64,000 nt of DNA. It comes from Dugong dugon. Lineage: Eukaryota > Chordata > Mammalia > Sirenia > Dugongidae. The stretch spans positions 4,829,001-4,893,000 of the forward strand of contig CM057480.1 of NCBI GenBank assembly GCA_030035585.1. The letters are read 5' to 3'. A program made the translations under genes and the position numbers. Under the pieces are notes generated by a model. That model saw nothing but the letters and a program-made list of their open reading frames with translations. It was not told where the DNA came from and did no database searches. Positions 1-9,334 of the stretch are shown here, piece by piece (position 1 is the first letter of the stretch; every line of letters begins with the position of its first letter).

Positions 1-327
1 TATGTCTTCATGATGGATCATCCCCTTAATCATTATATAGTGTCCTTCTTTGTCTTTTATGGTAGATTTTGTTTTGAAGTCTATTTTATCTGAGATTAGA
101 ATTGCCACTCCTGCTCTTTTTTGGTAGTTGTTAGCTTGATATATTTTTTTCCAACCTTTGATTTTTAATAAATTCACGTCTTTGTTTCTAAGGTGTGTCT
201 CTTGTAGACAGCATATTGATGGATCCTGTTTTCTTATCCATTCTGCCACTCTCCGTCTCTTTATGGGTGCATTGAGTCCATTTACATTCAGTGTAATTAT
301 TGATAGATGGAAGTTTGTTGCTGTCAT
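1..327 (-). CDS. ORF2: L1 ORF2, N-terminal 109 codons (endonuclease domain), partial
   Basis: ORF2p is the L1 endonuclease/reverse transcriptase that nicks target DNA and copies the RNA in place. Only the first 109 codons are here; the frame is open to base 1. The ATG at 327-325 gives a start directly alignable with human ORF2p. The segment TLNVNGLN puts the catalytic/metal-site Asn at residue 14, and CCLQETH puts the catalytic Glu at residue 43, the same numbers as in human ORF2p. Further on, KRAGVAILISDK and DKEGHY match the conserved endonuclease core. No stop or frameshift is seen. The rest of the endonuclease, the RT and the Cys-rich C-terminus lie beyond the window, so whether the whole ORF2 is intact is unknown. 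It is not in the usual complete-ORF lists because it has no stop in the window. Confidence 0.92.
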   Translation of the reverse strand, partial: MTATNFHLSIITLNVNGLNAPIKRRRVAEWIRKQDPSICCLQETHLRNKDVNLLKIKGWKKIYQANNYQKRAGVAILISDKIDFKTKSTIKDKEGHYIMIKGMIHHEDI

Positions 328-759
328 TTTGTAGTGCTTTTTTTTTGTTGTGCTGAAGTTTTCTTTGTTCTTCTTACTCTCTTGTGCTGAGTTACTTTTG
401 TTTGTGGATTTTGTGTTCATTTCTTTTGTTTTTGTAGGTTTTGTTTTTGCTGAGACTTTATGTTTTTCGTCTTTATTTTTATGAGTTGGTTTGTTAACTT
501 TCTTTGTGGTTACCATGAATTTTACCCTTATCTTTATAAGTTTGAAGCAGTCTACCCTTACTTGGTATCACCTTGCCTTCCTCTCCTTTAGAAGGTTCTA
601 TACCTATGCCGTTTGTTCCCTCTTTCATTGTTTTGATGTTGTTGTCATCCTTTGATTGATTGCTCTGATTCCCTGTTGTATTTCTTTTGTTTTTGGATAG
701 TCCTCAATAGTTCCTTTCCTAGAATGGTATCTGGTTCGTATGAACCTGCGTCCTAGGTC
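328..759 (-). other. L1 inter-ORF spacer, 432 bp
   Basis: Sequence between the ORF1 stop (TAG at 762-760) and the ORF2 ATG (327-325). It is A-rich on the L1 sense strand and has no long ORF in sense. Human L1 has a spacer of about 63 bp, so this one is unusually long for a mammalian L1. It could carry a translation-reinitiation or internal-entry signal for ORF2, but nothing in the sequence proves that. Confidence 0.8.
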
Positions 760-1809
760 CTAGGTCCTGCCTGAGGGCTGAAGCTGTTTGTCCTCAGATC
801 GAAGAACTCCCTTTAATAATTCTTGTAAGTTTGGTTTGACTTTTACATATTCCCTTAGTTTCTGTTTATCTGGAAATGACCTAATTTCACCATCAAATTT
901 GAATGAGAGTTTTGCAGGATATATTATTCTTGGCTGACAATTTTTTTCTTTCAAGATTTTGTATATGTCATCCCACTGCCTTCTTGCCTGCATGGTTTCT
1001 GCCGAATAATCTGAGCTTAGTCTTATTGTTTCTCCTCTGTATGTGACTTCTTGTTTTTCACGAGCTGCTCTCAGGATTCTTTGTCTGTCTTTAGTTTTGG
1101 CGAGTGTGAATATGATATGTCTTGGTGATTTTGTTTTGGGGTCTCTTCTATATGGGGTTCGTTGAGCTTCTTGGATGGCCAGCTTTTTATCTTTCATGAT
1201 ATTGGGAAAGTTTTCTGTCAGCAGTTCCTCAATGATCCTCTCTGTGTTTTCTGTTTTCTCCCCCTGTTCTGGGATGCCAATCACTCGTAAGTTTTTGCTT
1301 TTAATTGCGTCCCACATAACTCTCAGGGTCTCTTCATTTTTCTTTGTTCTTTTTTCTGAGTTTTCCTGAAACAGAGTTGTATCCAATTGTTTGTCTTCAG
1401 TTCCACTGATCCTGTCTTCCACGGTTTCAAATCTACTTCTTAGCCCTTCTATGACACCGTCCATTTCTGAAATCTTGTTGTTTATCTTTTGGATTTCTAA
1501 TTGTTGTTTTTGTATAATTTCGAGTTGTGAATTTATTTTGGCATTTTGTTCCTGCATCATCTTCCTGAATTCTTCCAATTTTTTGTCTGTATTTTCCATA
1601 AATTTGTCTATTTTTTCCTCATGTTTGTCAGCTTTTTGCCTCAGTTCTTGGAAAATTCCGAGTATTAGTGATTTGAGTTCCCTATCAGGTACTTCTAGTG
1701 CATTTTCTTCCACAGGAGAGTTATCTGGTGTTTTAATTTGGACGCCTATTGGAGCCATCTTGTCTTGTTTTTGTAAATGTTTTGATATTGTTTGCTGTTT
1801 TCGGGGCAT
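760..1809 (-). CDS. ORF1: L1 ORF1 protein (ORF1p), intact, 349 aa
   Basis: ORF1p is the trimeric RNA-binding nucleic-acid chaperone that packages L1 RNA in the cytoplasm and is needed in cis for retrotransposition. Order of parts: a short N-terminus (about 1-45); a long heptad-rich coiled coil (about 45-155) full of E, K, Q, L and I with Leu/Ile spacing; an RRM core starting about residue 170 (NLRVIGIPE, the most conserved ORF1p motif); and a basic C-terminal domain from about 225 (RHIIFTLAKTKDRQRILRAAREK, then KLSFKFDGE and FPDKQKLREY). Human ORF1p is 338 aa, so the length is normal. The ATG at 1809-1807 is the first in frame and follows the long 5'UTR. No stop or frameshift is present, so the copy is young. 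The coiled coil explains the several antisense Ser/Phe-rich ORFs on the other strand, which I treat as shadows. Confidence 0.95.
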   Translation of the reverse strand: MPRKQQTISKHLQKQDKMAPIGVQIKTPDNSPVEENALEVPDRELKSLILGIFQELRQKADKHEEKIDKFMENTDKKLEEFRKMMQEQNAKINSQLEIIQKQQLEIQKINNKISEMDGVIEGLRSRFETVEDRISGTEDKQLDTTLFQENSEKRTKKNEETLRVMWDAIKSKNLRVIGIPEQGEKTENTERIIEELLTENFPNIMKDKKLAIQEAQRTPYRRDPKTKSPRHIIFTLAKTKDRQRILRAAREKQEVTYRGETIRLSSDYSAETMQARRQWDDIYKILKEKNCQPRIIYPAKLSFKFDGEIRSFPDKQKLREYVKVKPNLQELLKGVLRSEDKQLQPSGRT

Positions 1810-2327
1810 TCAGTAGATATTTCTCTCGTTTATTGATTGTAGATTTTTTTTTGTTTCGTCCTTGTGGCACAGCTGGGCAGATCTAGCTGAAGAGGAGCCA
1901 GTGGGATGGGTTGTTTGTGGCACTCACCGCAGCCACCAGGACGTTCGGTAGTCAGTGCTGGGCAGGTTCCAATAGGGCGTGCCTGCACAGCTTAGTGGTG
2001 TGATGTCAAGTGCATGGTGCAGGTAGGCAGGATGCAGCGGGGAGATGGTTATGTGTGAAGCTAAGCTGGATACGGGAGAGAGGAGAGAGGAGCAGGAGCG
2101 AAAAGCATACAAACATAAAAGAATGCTAGGGGAGCTTGTCGTTGGAATGGACAGATGAGCTACTATGGGATGGAGAAAACCAGAAGGGGGAAGAGAAAGA
2201 AAAGGAAAGAATGAACAAATAAAAATCAGAAAAGTTAAAGAACTGCAAAGTTCCCAGGGATCCCACCGATGCAGCTATGAGGTCTGGGGCAGTCGGTCTC
2301 AGGTTTCACAGCACAGCCTGGCCAGAA

Positions 2328-2672
2328 GGTGCAGAGGCATACACATCAGCTGGTATTCAGGGATCAGAAAGTGAAGGAAGAGATAGAGAGACGATAAATT
2401 AAGCAATGAATACAGACAAAAGGGAAAAAGAGGAAAAAGAAAACAAAAGTAATCAAAAAAGAAAAAAAATAAAATTAAAAAAAAAAAAAGCAACACGGTG
2501 CAGAGGCATACATCGGCTGGTATTCAGGGATCAGAAAGTGAAGGAAGAGATAGAGAGACGAGAAATTAAGCAATGAATACAGACAAAAGGGAAAAAGAGG
2601 AAAAAGAAAACAAAAGTAATTAAAAAAGAAAAAAAATAAAATTAAAAAAAAAAAAAAAAAAAAAAGCAACAC
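2328..2672 (-). repeat. 169 bp tandem duplication in the L1 5'UTR
   Basis: Copy 1 is 2328-2496 and copy 2 is 2497-2672. Each begins GGTGCAGAGGCATAC, contains the purine-rich block around GAAGGAAGAGATAGAGAGACGA, and ends in an A-tract followed by GCAACAC. The copies differ by a few bases and by A-tract length, so the duplication is recent or recently homogenised. Confidence 0.9.
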
Positions 2673-3685
2673 CAGCAGTCAATGAATGGCACTCAGAGAG
2701 CCAGCCAGTGCTGGTTGGTGTTTCTGGACAAGAGACTGTGTCTGTGGGAAACGGAGGAGGCCGAGTGTGAGTGAAGAAGGGTGGAGAGTAGAAAGCGTAT
2801 ATCACAAATTGCCTGCACTCTGGGGACCCTCAGAAAGGAGCTAAGAGGGTACAAGGAGCCAGGCACCCGAGTGATAGGAGGGGGAGGCGGCGAGAGGCAA
2901 GCGAGAGATCAAAAGAAGCAGGAGGAAAAAAAAGAAAAAAAAAAAAAAAAAGAGGCAGCACCAGCAGCCAACAAATGGCACCTAGAGAGCCACCCGCCCG
3001 GGCACGCGGAATCCAAGCAGCCGGCAGACCCCGGTGAAGAGACTGCGGCCACGGGAAGCAGAGGGGCTAACGAACAAAGGTCCCAGGATCTCACCAGCGC
3101 GGCAGCCCAGACCTGGAAGCAGCCACACGCCCGAACACAGCCCCGCAGCCCCGCAGGAAAGAGCAAAGATGGCGCTTGGAGTCAGGCACCCTAGCAAAAG
3201 GAGGGGAGGCAGCGAGAGGCAAGCGAGAAACCAGAAGAAGCAGAAAAAGCCACACCAGCAGCCAACAAACGGCACCCAGAGAGCCCCAGCTCAGGCACGC
3301 GGATTCCAAGCAGCCAGCAGTCTCGTGTTAAGAGACCGTGGCCACGGGAAGCAGAGGGGCGAACGAACAAAGGCCCCGGGATCTCACCAGCGCGGCGGCC
3401 CAGACCTGGAAGCAGCCACACACCCGAACGCAGCCCCACAGCCCCGTAGGAGAGAGCAAAGACGGCGCTCGGAACCAGGCAGCCGAGCAAAAGGAGGGGG
3501 AGGCGGCAGAAAAAGCTACACCAGCAGCCAACAAACGGCTCTCAGACAGCCGCCGGCCCCGGCGTGTGGAATCCAAGCCCCGGCGCCCCCCGGCCCAGGG
3601 ACCCTGGCCACGGGAAACAGGGGAGCCCCAGCCGAGGTGGAGAGGGGTGGGGGGTGGGAAAGCGCACACCACAATCTACCGGTCG
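2672..3685 (-). repeat. L1 5'UTR tandem monomers (about 3.6 copies)
   Basis: Units anchored on the shared string CCAGCAGYCAA start at 2672, 2961, 3255 and 3521 (plus-strand reading), i.e. lengths of 289, 294 and 266 bp and a partial fourth unit. Units 2961-3254 and 3255-3520 are close to each other throughout. Unit 2672-2960 and the partial unit from 3521 share a different middle part, so two monomer types seem to alternate (type 1, 2, 2, partial 1). Units 2 and 3 each carry an AAGATGGCGC or AAGACGGCGC element (about 3166-3175 and 3450-3459). Confidence 0.8.
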
Positions 3686-3979
3686 TTCCGTCTCCCACTG
3701 GACACTCCGCGAGGCTGCTCTCCTGTTCTCCCTTTTGCTGGTCTCCGATAGGAGTCCAAGATGGTGGATCCGCGCTGCGTTAGCTGGTAAGGAATCTCTG
3801 CATGAGTCTCTCCTCGCTCTCCGTTCTCTTTCAGTATTCTCACTCCGTTTGGTGTTTGGCTGAGTTCTTTATCTCTTCATTTGATGTTCTAGGGTTTCAG
3901 GATTGTTGATTCTCTGTTAGGCTTAGTTTTTCGGATCTTTGCTGTAGAGGGACGGTGTGGTGCTTCTGCCTAGAGCGCC

Positions 3980-3989
3980 ATCTTGCCCC
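3980..3989 (-). promoter_or_regulatory. YY1-type site near the L1 5' end
   Basis: The plus strand reads CGCCATCTTG, so the L1 sense strand reads CAAGATGGCG about 15-25 bases from the 5' end. In human L1 a YY1 site at the equivalent place sets accurate transcription start. Position and core match; binding is inferred. Confidence 0.6.
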
Positions 3990-4003
3990 GCCTCCCCGCC
4001 TCC

Positions 4004-4425
4004 ATTTTTATAATCAGTCACATAGAAAACAGCAGGTTCATATCAGCAGTAGCCTACCTGTTCTTTGAAGTCAGGGGAGACTTCCAGTAGAGTGATACCA
4101 AAATTGGGATATTAAGGATAAGCGGAAGTTGGCCAGCAAGAGGGATGGGAGGAGAGATGACCACGAGGAAAGAATATTCCAAGAAGAGTGAATTATCATG
4201 TGCAAAAGCCTAAAGGTTGCCAAATTCTATCTACAGAATAATATATTTGAATATGAGATTGACTTTGCTTCAAGCTGCCAGAACTTTACACGCTACCAAA
4301 GATCACCTTTTCTTAGGGAGACTTTGGTCCATCCATAGATGACAACTGCCTTGCGCACAGTACTGAACAATTAACTAGACTCTCCAGATAAATAAATACT
4401 CTAGGTGAGCTAGTCTTCTCCAACT
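4004..4425. other. No feature seen
   Basis: Host sequence flanking the L1 5' end. No ORF, repeat or RNA feature is recognisable. One half of the L1 target-site duplication should start at 4004 (ATTTTTATAATC), but its partner lies outside the window. Confidence 0.5.
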
Positions 4426-4475
4426 TCTGTGGTGAAGGAACAGTTTTATTTTTTTACTCCAAATTCATTGCAAAA

Positions 4476-4697
4476 GGAAGGACCAGTCCCTGGTGAAGGG
4501 CATCATGCTTGGTAGAGTAGAGGGTCAGTGAAAAAGAGGAAGACTCTCAACAAGATGGACTGATACAGTGGCCGCAACAATGGGCTCAAGCGTAACAATG
4601 ATTGTGAAGAAGGCGCAAGAACAGGCGCTGTTTTGTTCTGTTGTACGCAGGGTCGCTATGAGTCAGAACCAACTTGACAGCACCGAACAACAACATG
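4476..4697 (+). mobile_element. RTE/BovB-type LINE, 3' end fragment
   Basis: Matches the 3' end of the other RTE copies here: GGACCAGTCCCTGG, the AAAAAGAGGAAGACTCTCAAC block, GGGTCGCTATGAGTC and a CAACAACA tail. Flanked by TTGCAAAA at 4468-4475 and 4698-4705, a probable 8 bp target-site duplication. It interrupts an older unassigned repeat. Confidence 0.8.
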
Positions 4698-4705
4698 TTG
4701 CAAAA

Positions 4706-6680
4706 CAATACTTTTGTAAAGTACAATCAAAACATGCAGCAATATCAAATTGCTATAGAAGTTTCTAAATTTTAATGCTTACCTCCTGTATTTACCTCAT
4801 GGTGGATGGGTGACAAACTGACCCACTCTTTGAGTACCCTGCTTTAGATTTTAACTTAGGTGGTTGTCTGACATCATCTGAGAGTCTAACAGAACCAATC
4901 CTATCATACCTCACCTTCCCATTATATTAGTCAGTACCACTAATACACGCCAGGTAGGTCATTCACCATCATCCAGATTATTAGCACCAGAAGGCTTTAT
5001 GTATTCAACACTGTGACTACTTCTCTCATCTCTTTGCATTTTACTCAGTTCTTCCGGTGTGCGCTCTGAAACTCAGGGTGTAAGAAGACAACAAACTCCC
5101 CTAAAGTTTGTGGCACACAAATGGTTGCCTATTCCATTCCATTTACATCTTTTCCTTGCTATTAAATGCTACTTTTGTTAAGGGCAGTAATGAATGATTA
5201 TTATTCTAAGTCACTGATGGCATTCACCTTCACCTTCACCTTTGCCAGCTACTTGATTTCTCCGCACTCTTTGCAGCAAGGTGAATCCACATGACACAGT
5301 TAGAACCACTGACTCAGGACAGGAAATCTTCTAGGAGATTTTTGTGAAATTTACATCACTGATGAAAAGCAAAAGCCACTTGGGAAAAGTTCTTATCACC
5401 TCTTCCCCATCTCTAGCTTCCTGAATATCAACGTTGTTTTAATACAGAAGCCATGCAGTAAAAAGCCTAAGGTCCAAAGTCAACTTGCCAAGCCCAATAG
5501 AAAGCTATTAAAAACTCTGGGTCGCAGATGATATTGGTAGATGGCTAAAGCTGTGTCATTAGCTGTCTGTGTTCAGACTTTGTTATCTGGGTAAAATCCT
5601 ACTTCATACAACCTTTGTCTCAGCTACTCAACTCTGCAATTGTAGCTCTGAAACAGTCATGCACCATATGCAAATAAATGAGCTTGGCTGTGTTCCAATA
5701 AATCTTCATTGCAAAAACAGGTGGTGGGCAGGATTTAGTCCTTAGTCTGCCAACTCCTATTCTAGAACATCGTTCCACTTTCTTCCTTCAAAACTTCATA
5801 TCTTTGAAGCATGCCATTCTGACATCCAATCTACTATCATTTAACATGCTCTGACTACTTCTCATCAATCATTTGATGGCATGAGGAACTGGCTCACCGT
5901 GTTTCTCTCCACCACTACCGTGTCTACCTTTCTTGGTCTCTGCAGAAGGTTGAGACTTTCGGTTCATTGACTTCCTCAAAAGCAATGTTTTTTCCTTTGC
6001 TTCTACTTAAGTAACTCACACTTATGGTGCAAACCTAGAAATTGCCATTACCAATAATACCATCTCCATCAAAGCCTTAACTTTGAGAATTCTGCTCTCA
6101 GATCACCACGTCTGGTCTTGTCAGCTCACTTACTCTAGTCCTCTACTCCAGTATTCCTTTATCATCATTGGAACTATTTATCACCTGTCATGGCTTCACA
6201 TTTTGCCTTGCCCTGTGTAGAGTCCATAGCTCAGAACTATAACCAACTGCAAACAATCTTAATCCTCCTTCCCTTGTTTCTACTCTGACATAGCCACCAG
6301 GCAACAGCCAATCACAAATAAAACCCAAATGACAGCATAAAACAGACACCCAAGAAGCTGAAGGTTATTGGAGAAAATCCCAAAGTGGTGCTAACTAGTC
6401 TCTTTTTACACTTATAACCATAATATAAATTAACACTTAATAGTACCTATCCCCACAATCTTATGATGCTTCCCTAGTGAACACACTTTTTCTTCCTCCT
6501 AGACAACTACTTTCTATCTTTTTCTTTCCAAATGTATGCTCAAGTATTGACCTCGCAACATTCATTATTTGAAAAGTCAAAGTCATAACATAGATGCTCT
6601 ATCCTCTTCCCACCACCAAATCTATGAATCTTCCTGCATCTTTACCCTTATAATTTGTCTTCTCTTTACTTACAGAGGGC
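4706..6680. other. Mostly unassigned sequence; one possible hAT relic near 5615-5770
   Basis: 4706-4860 resembles 50980-51180 (for example ACTTTTGTAAARTACAAT and the AATGCTTAC...TTTA block), so the RTE at 4476 sits in an old dispersed repeat of unknown family. 5615-5770 (around CCAATAAATCTTCATTGC and GGTGGTGGGCAGGATTTAGTCC) resembles one end of hAT-Charlie type elements common in mammals; low confidence. Short TTCACC repeats lie at about 5223-5245. The rest holds nothing I can name. Confidence 0.35.
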
Positions 6681-6930
6681 AGTTTGTCATGGTGGCTGAG
6701 GGTGTGGTCTCTGTGGTAGTATGGGTTGGCTCTAAGCCATGACTCCACTAATCGATAGCTCTGTGAGTACAGACACGGGGCTGACCTACTGTATTTTGTG
6801 CTCTCTAAATTAAAGAAAGTGGTAGAATCTACCTCTCAAAGTACTTTTGGGGATTGAGTTAACATTGCTAAAGTGCTGAGAACAATCCCTATCACATGGT
6901 AAGTGCTTAGCAAATGTTAGATCTATTACT
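6680..6930 (+). repeat. MIR-type SINE relic
   Basis: Old tRNA-derived mammalian-wide repeat: a central CORE-like part, GGGGATTGAGTTAAC, AAGTGCTGAGAACA and a tail GGTAAGTGCTTAGCAAATGTTA in the MIR order, with heavy divergence. Confidence 0.55.
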
Positions 6931-7878
6931 AATGAATCATTGAAATGAGAGAGTGTCCCTGCTCCTACATGGAGCCGAGTCCTCCTCTTATGCTCCGGAT
7001 CTAATTCCAGCTATTCCACTTGGGGAGATCACGCCGAAAGCGGGAATGTAAACAGGCGATGGCAATAGCCACATACAAGATGCTCCATATACACGTACAC
7101 ACAGGCTGTGAAATTGTCGGGATAAACAAAGACAACCTCTGTTATGATGTTAGGTTTATAAATAAACATCTTCCCTCCTTTCTATCTCATGTGCTTTTAT
7201 GCTATTTTAAGGCTGGTTAAATGAAAAAAATGTTTGTCGTTTCTTGCTCTAAGATCTTTTTTTTTTTTTTGTCCTTGTTAGTCTCTAATATTAAATGCAC
7301 TTTTAGAAGAGAAAGATTGTTACAAGCGTGGATTCAGATTTTGTTGGGCTTGAAATGTATACAGCCTTGTTTAAAAGATTACCGCTTTAATTATAAAATG
7401 AGTGACAGTGCCTGTGCAAGCGAGAGGCCCTGCAGCTGAAGCTTCAGTAGCGTTTTTTAAAATACCTTCAGCAATGCTAGAATGGGGATATTATCATATT
7501 TCACACGCTGATGAAGAAGCACGAAGGTACTGAGGGCCTAGCTGGGACTGATCTCCAATCTCCTGGCGCTGAGACCAGCATCCTTGCCTCCATATTCCAG
7601 CTGTCTCTCTCCCTGCAGGGAGCAGGGTGGTTAGGATCCCAAAGATTACTGCTTTCGCTCAGCTGCCACTTTCCAATATTTACACATCATGAGTGTGATT
7701 TTTTTCCCCAGTTTTTAAGGTTCTTCTGCTGCTGCTGGAGGTCACATAGGAAGTCTTTCACTCTCTGGGTCTGAGCTACCCGGGAACATGTCCAGTACTA
7801 AAACACACCACCCCATGAGGGGGCTATGATTACTGCAATCATACAACCCCCGCAGCTATTATTAAAAAAAAAAAAAAA
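6931..7878. other. No gene seen; T tract at about 7257-7270
   Basis: Several short ORFs occur (for example 7020-7439 +) but none has recognisable protein features or splice context. A 14-base T tract is at about 7257-7270 and an A tract at 7864-7878 adjoins the next SINE. Confidence 0.45.
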
Positions 7879-8031
7879 TCCGTTTTCATTGAATCGATTC
7901 CGACTCACAGCGACCCTATAGGACAGAGTAGAACTTCCACACAGCGTTTTCAAGGGGCAGCGGGTGGATTTGAACTGCTCACCTTTTGGTTAGCTGCCGA
8001 GCTCTTATAACCACTGTGCCACCAGGACCCC
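7879..8031 (-). mobile_element. AfroSINE-type SINE, short form
   Basis: Reverse-complement SINE: GATTCCGACTCACAGCGACC (tail), CCTTTTGGTTAGC (tRNA-related part) and CCACTGTGCCACCAGGACCCC (5' end). The A-rich stretch 7864-7878 lies beside the 3' end. Confidence 0.85.
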
Positions 8032-8270
8032 AAGTCATAATAAGGGCTCTCCAATCTCCTAGGCCCCCTGCCCCCAATTCTAACTGTCACGCCACCCAAT
8101 TATAAAGGATAACTAACAGTTCCAGGGGTATAATCTTGGAAGCAAGCATTGAGGGAAGACTCCTTGCTGTAGGTACGGGAGGCAAAGAGCAATTAAATTT
8201 GGAGTCCTGAGCGGTAGTAGTGGTGAGAAGTTGGGAAGGCTGGAAGTAAAAGTTTATAACGAGTAAAGTC

Positions 8271-8360
8271 CAAGGTAGCAGAAGAACAAGAAAAGGTTCT
8301 CTAGTAACTGGACATCAAGGTAGCAGAAGAACAAGACAAGGTTCTCTAGTAACTGGACAC
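8271..8360. repeat. 45 bp tandem duplication
   Basis: Unit 8271-8315 is repeated at 8316-8360 with two differences; both start CAAGGTAGCAGAAGAACAAG and contain GGTTCTCTAGTAACTGGACA. No transposon signature. Confidence 0.95.
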
Positions 8361-9085
8361 CAAAGCGAAACCACAACAATAGCACCCTGGAAGAAGAAGC
8401 CATAAATCACCCCCAACAATCATGAGCATAATCCAGTGTCCTTCATGAGACCCTGTCGCTAAGCAAATCCAAGAAGCAGACACCTGTGCCAATCTGGGAG
8501 ATGTCATTCTCTCCCAAACTGGACAGACCCATGTTTCATCCACCCAGGTGTGACTGCAATGGGATCGTGATCCCTTCACCACAATCCATGGCATCATGGC
8601 ATCATAGTAAGATAACATCTACCCTCAAACAACTAATAATCTGATGGGGGAAATTTGTAAGAGTAGGATGGCTGATTTCAGAGACCACTTTGTTCCAGAA
8701 CTCCGAAGCCACTGATGATAGGAGAATCACACTGCTCTTTATTATTTTATGTTAATGTAAGTGCTTTAGGAGTACAATGTCTATTCCTCAATGTGCACTT
8801 TCCCAGAATTTTACTGAAGAAGCTCTTCTGGAATCTGTAGCGCTTCAAATCGCCTCTAGCGGACTCATCGTCTGTGGGCTATAAATACGTTATGTAACTT
8901 CTCTGCTCATTTGTTTTCTCACCTGTAATTCTAAACTAAACGTTGGGAGATTTAAGGAGTTAGTCCCCACGACAACTAAAGTGTCTCGCGCATTCCTTGC
9001 TGTATGGCAGATTTCTCAAAAAGGTTATGCTCTTCCTTTCTTAGTTTTCTTTTTAAATTTCCACTAAATATTTATGTTTATTGTG
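8361..9085. other. No feature seen
   Basis: AT-rich host sequence. A 90-codon minus ORF (8346-8618) overlaps the 45 bp tandem duplication and is Trp/Cys-rich with no protein family resemblance; I regard it as chance. Confidence 0.45.
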
Positions 9086-9112
9086 ATATATATATACATA
9101 TATATACACACA
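9086..9112. repeat. TA/CA microsatellite
   Basis: Alternating TATATACATATATATACACACAC. A similar TATACATATACATATACATACACACA tract lies on the other side of the SINE (about 9304-9330), as if the SINE went into a microsatellite. Confidence 0.85.
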
Positions 9113-9117
9113 CTCCA

Positions 9118-9303
9118 GGAGCCCTGGTGGGGCAGTGGTTAATTGCTCAACTGCTAACCGAAAGGTCGGTGGTTTGAGAAAGATGTGGCAGTCCGCTCCC
9201 ATAAACATTTATAGCCTTGGAAACTCTACAGGGCAGTTCTACCCTGCCCTATAGGGTCACTATGAGTCAGAATTGACTCAACGGCAATGGGTTTTGTTTT
9301 GTT
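9118..9303 (+). mobile_element. AfroSINE-type SINE, long form
   Basis: GGAGCCCTGGTGGGGCAGTGG (A-box region), CTAACCGAAAGGTCGG, the internal AAGATGTGGCAGTCCGCT block that marks the long form, then GGGTCACTATGAGTCAGAAT and a TTTTGTTTTGTTT tail. The B box is partly lost (GTTTGAGAAAG). Confidence 0.88.
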
Positions 9304-9334
9304 TATACATATACATATACATACACACAAATAT

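Larger units (their letters stand above)
1..4003 (-). mobile_element. LINE-1 (L1), 5' end intact, cut by window edge in ORF2
   Basis: A minus-strand L1 retrotransposon in canonical order: 5'UTR (4003-1810), ORF1 (1809-760), spacer (759-328), ORF2 start (327 onward, leaving the window at base 1). The 5' end is placed at about 4003, where GC-rich sense sequence starting GGAGGCGGGGAGGCGGGG and followed by CAAGATGGCG gives way to ordinary flank; human L1 also starts G-rich with a YY1 site (CAAGATGG) in its first 25 bases. ORF1 is uninterrupted and the visible ORF2 is open, so this copy is young. The 3' end, poly(A) and target-site duplication lie outside the window, so full length cannot be confirmed. 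Confidence 0.93.
1810..4003 (-). promoter_or_regulatory. L1 5'UTR / internal promoter
   Basis: A 2.2 kb region upstream of ORF1. From the L1 5' end: a unique CpG-rich segment (4003 to about 3690), tandem monomers (about 3685-2672), two copies of an A-rich 169 bp unit (2672-2328), then a unique segment to the ORF1 ATG. The CpG-rich, start-proximal organisation with a YY1-type CAAGATGG near +20 is as expected for an RNA polymerase II internal promoter. Monomer-type 5'UTRs are best known in mouse L1. Promoter function is inferred from position and composition. Confidence 0.8.

Noticed and set aside
1391..1816. 141-codon plus ORF antisense to L1 ORF1
   Set aside because: Ser/Phe-rich mirror of the ORF1 coiled coil; a shadow frame.
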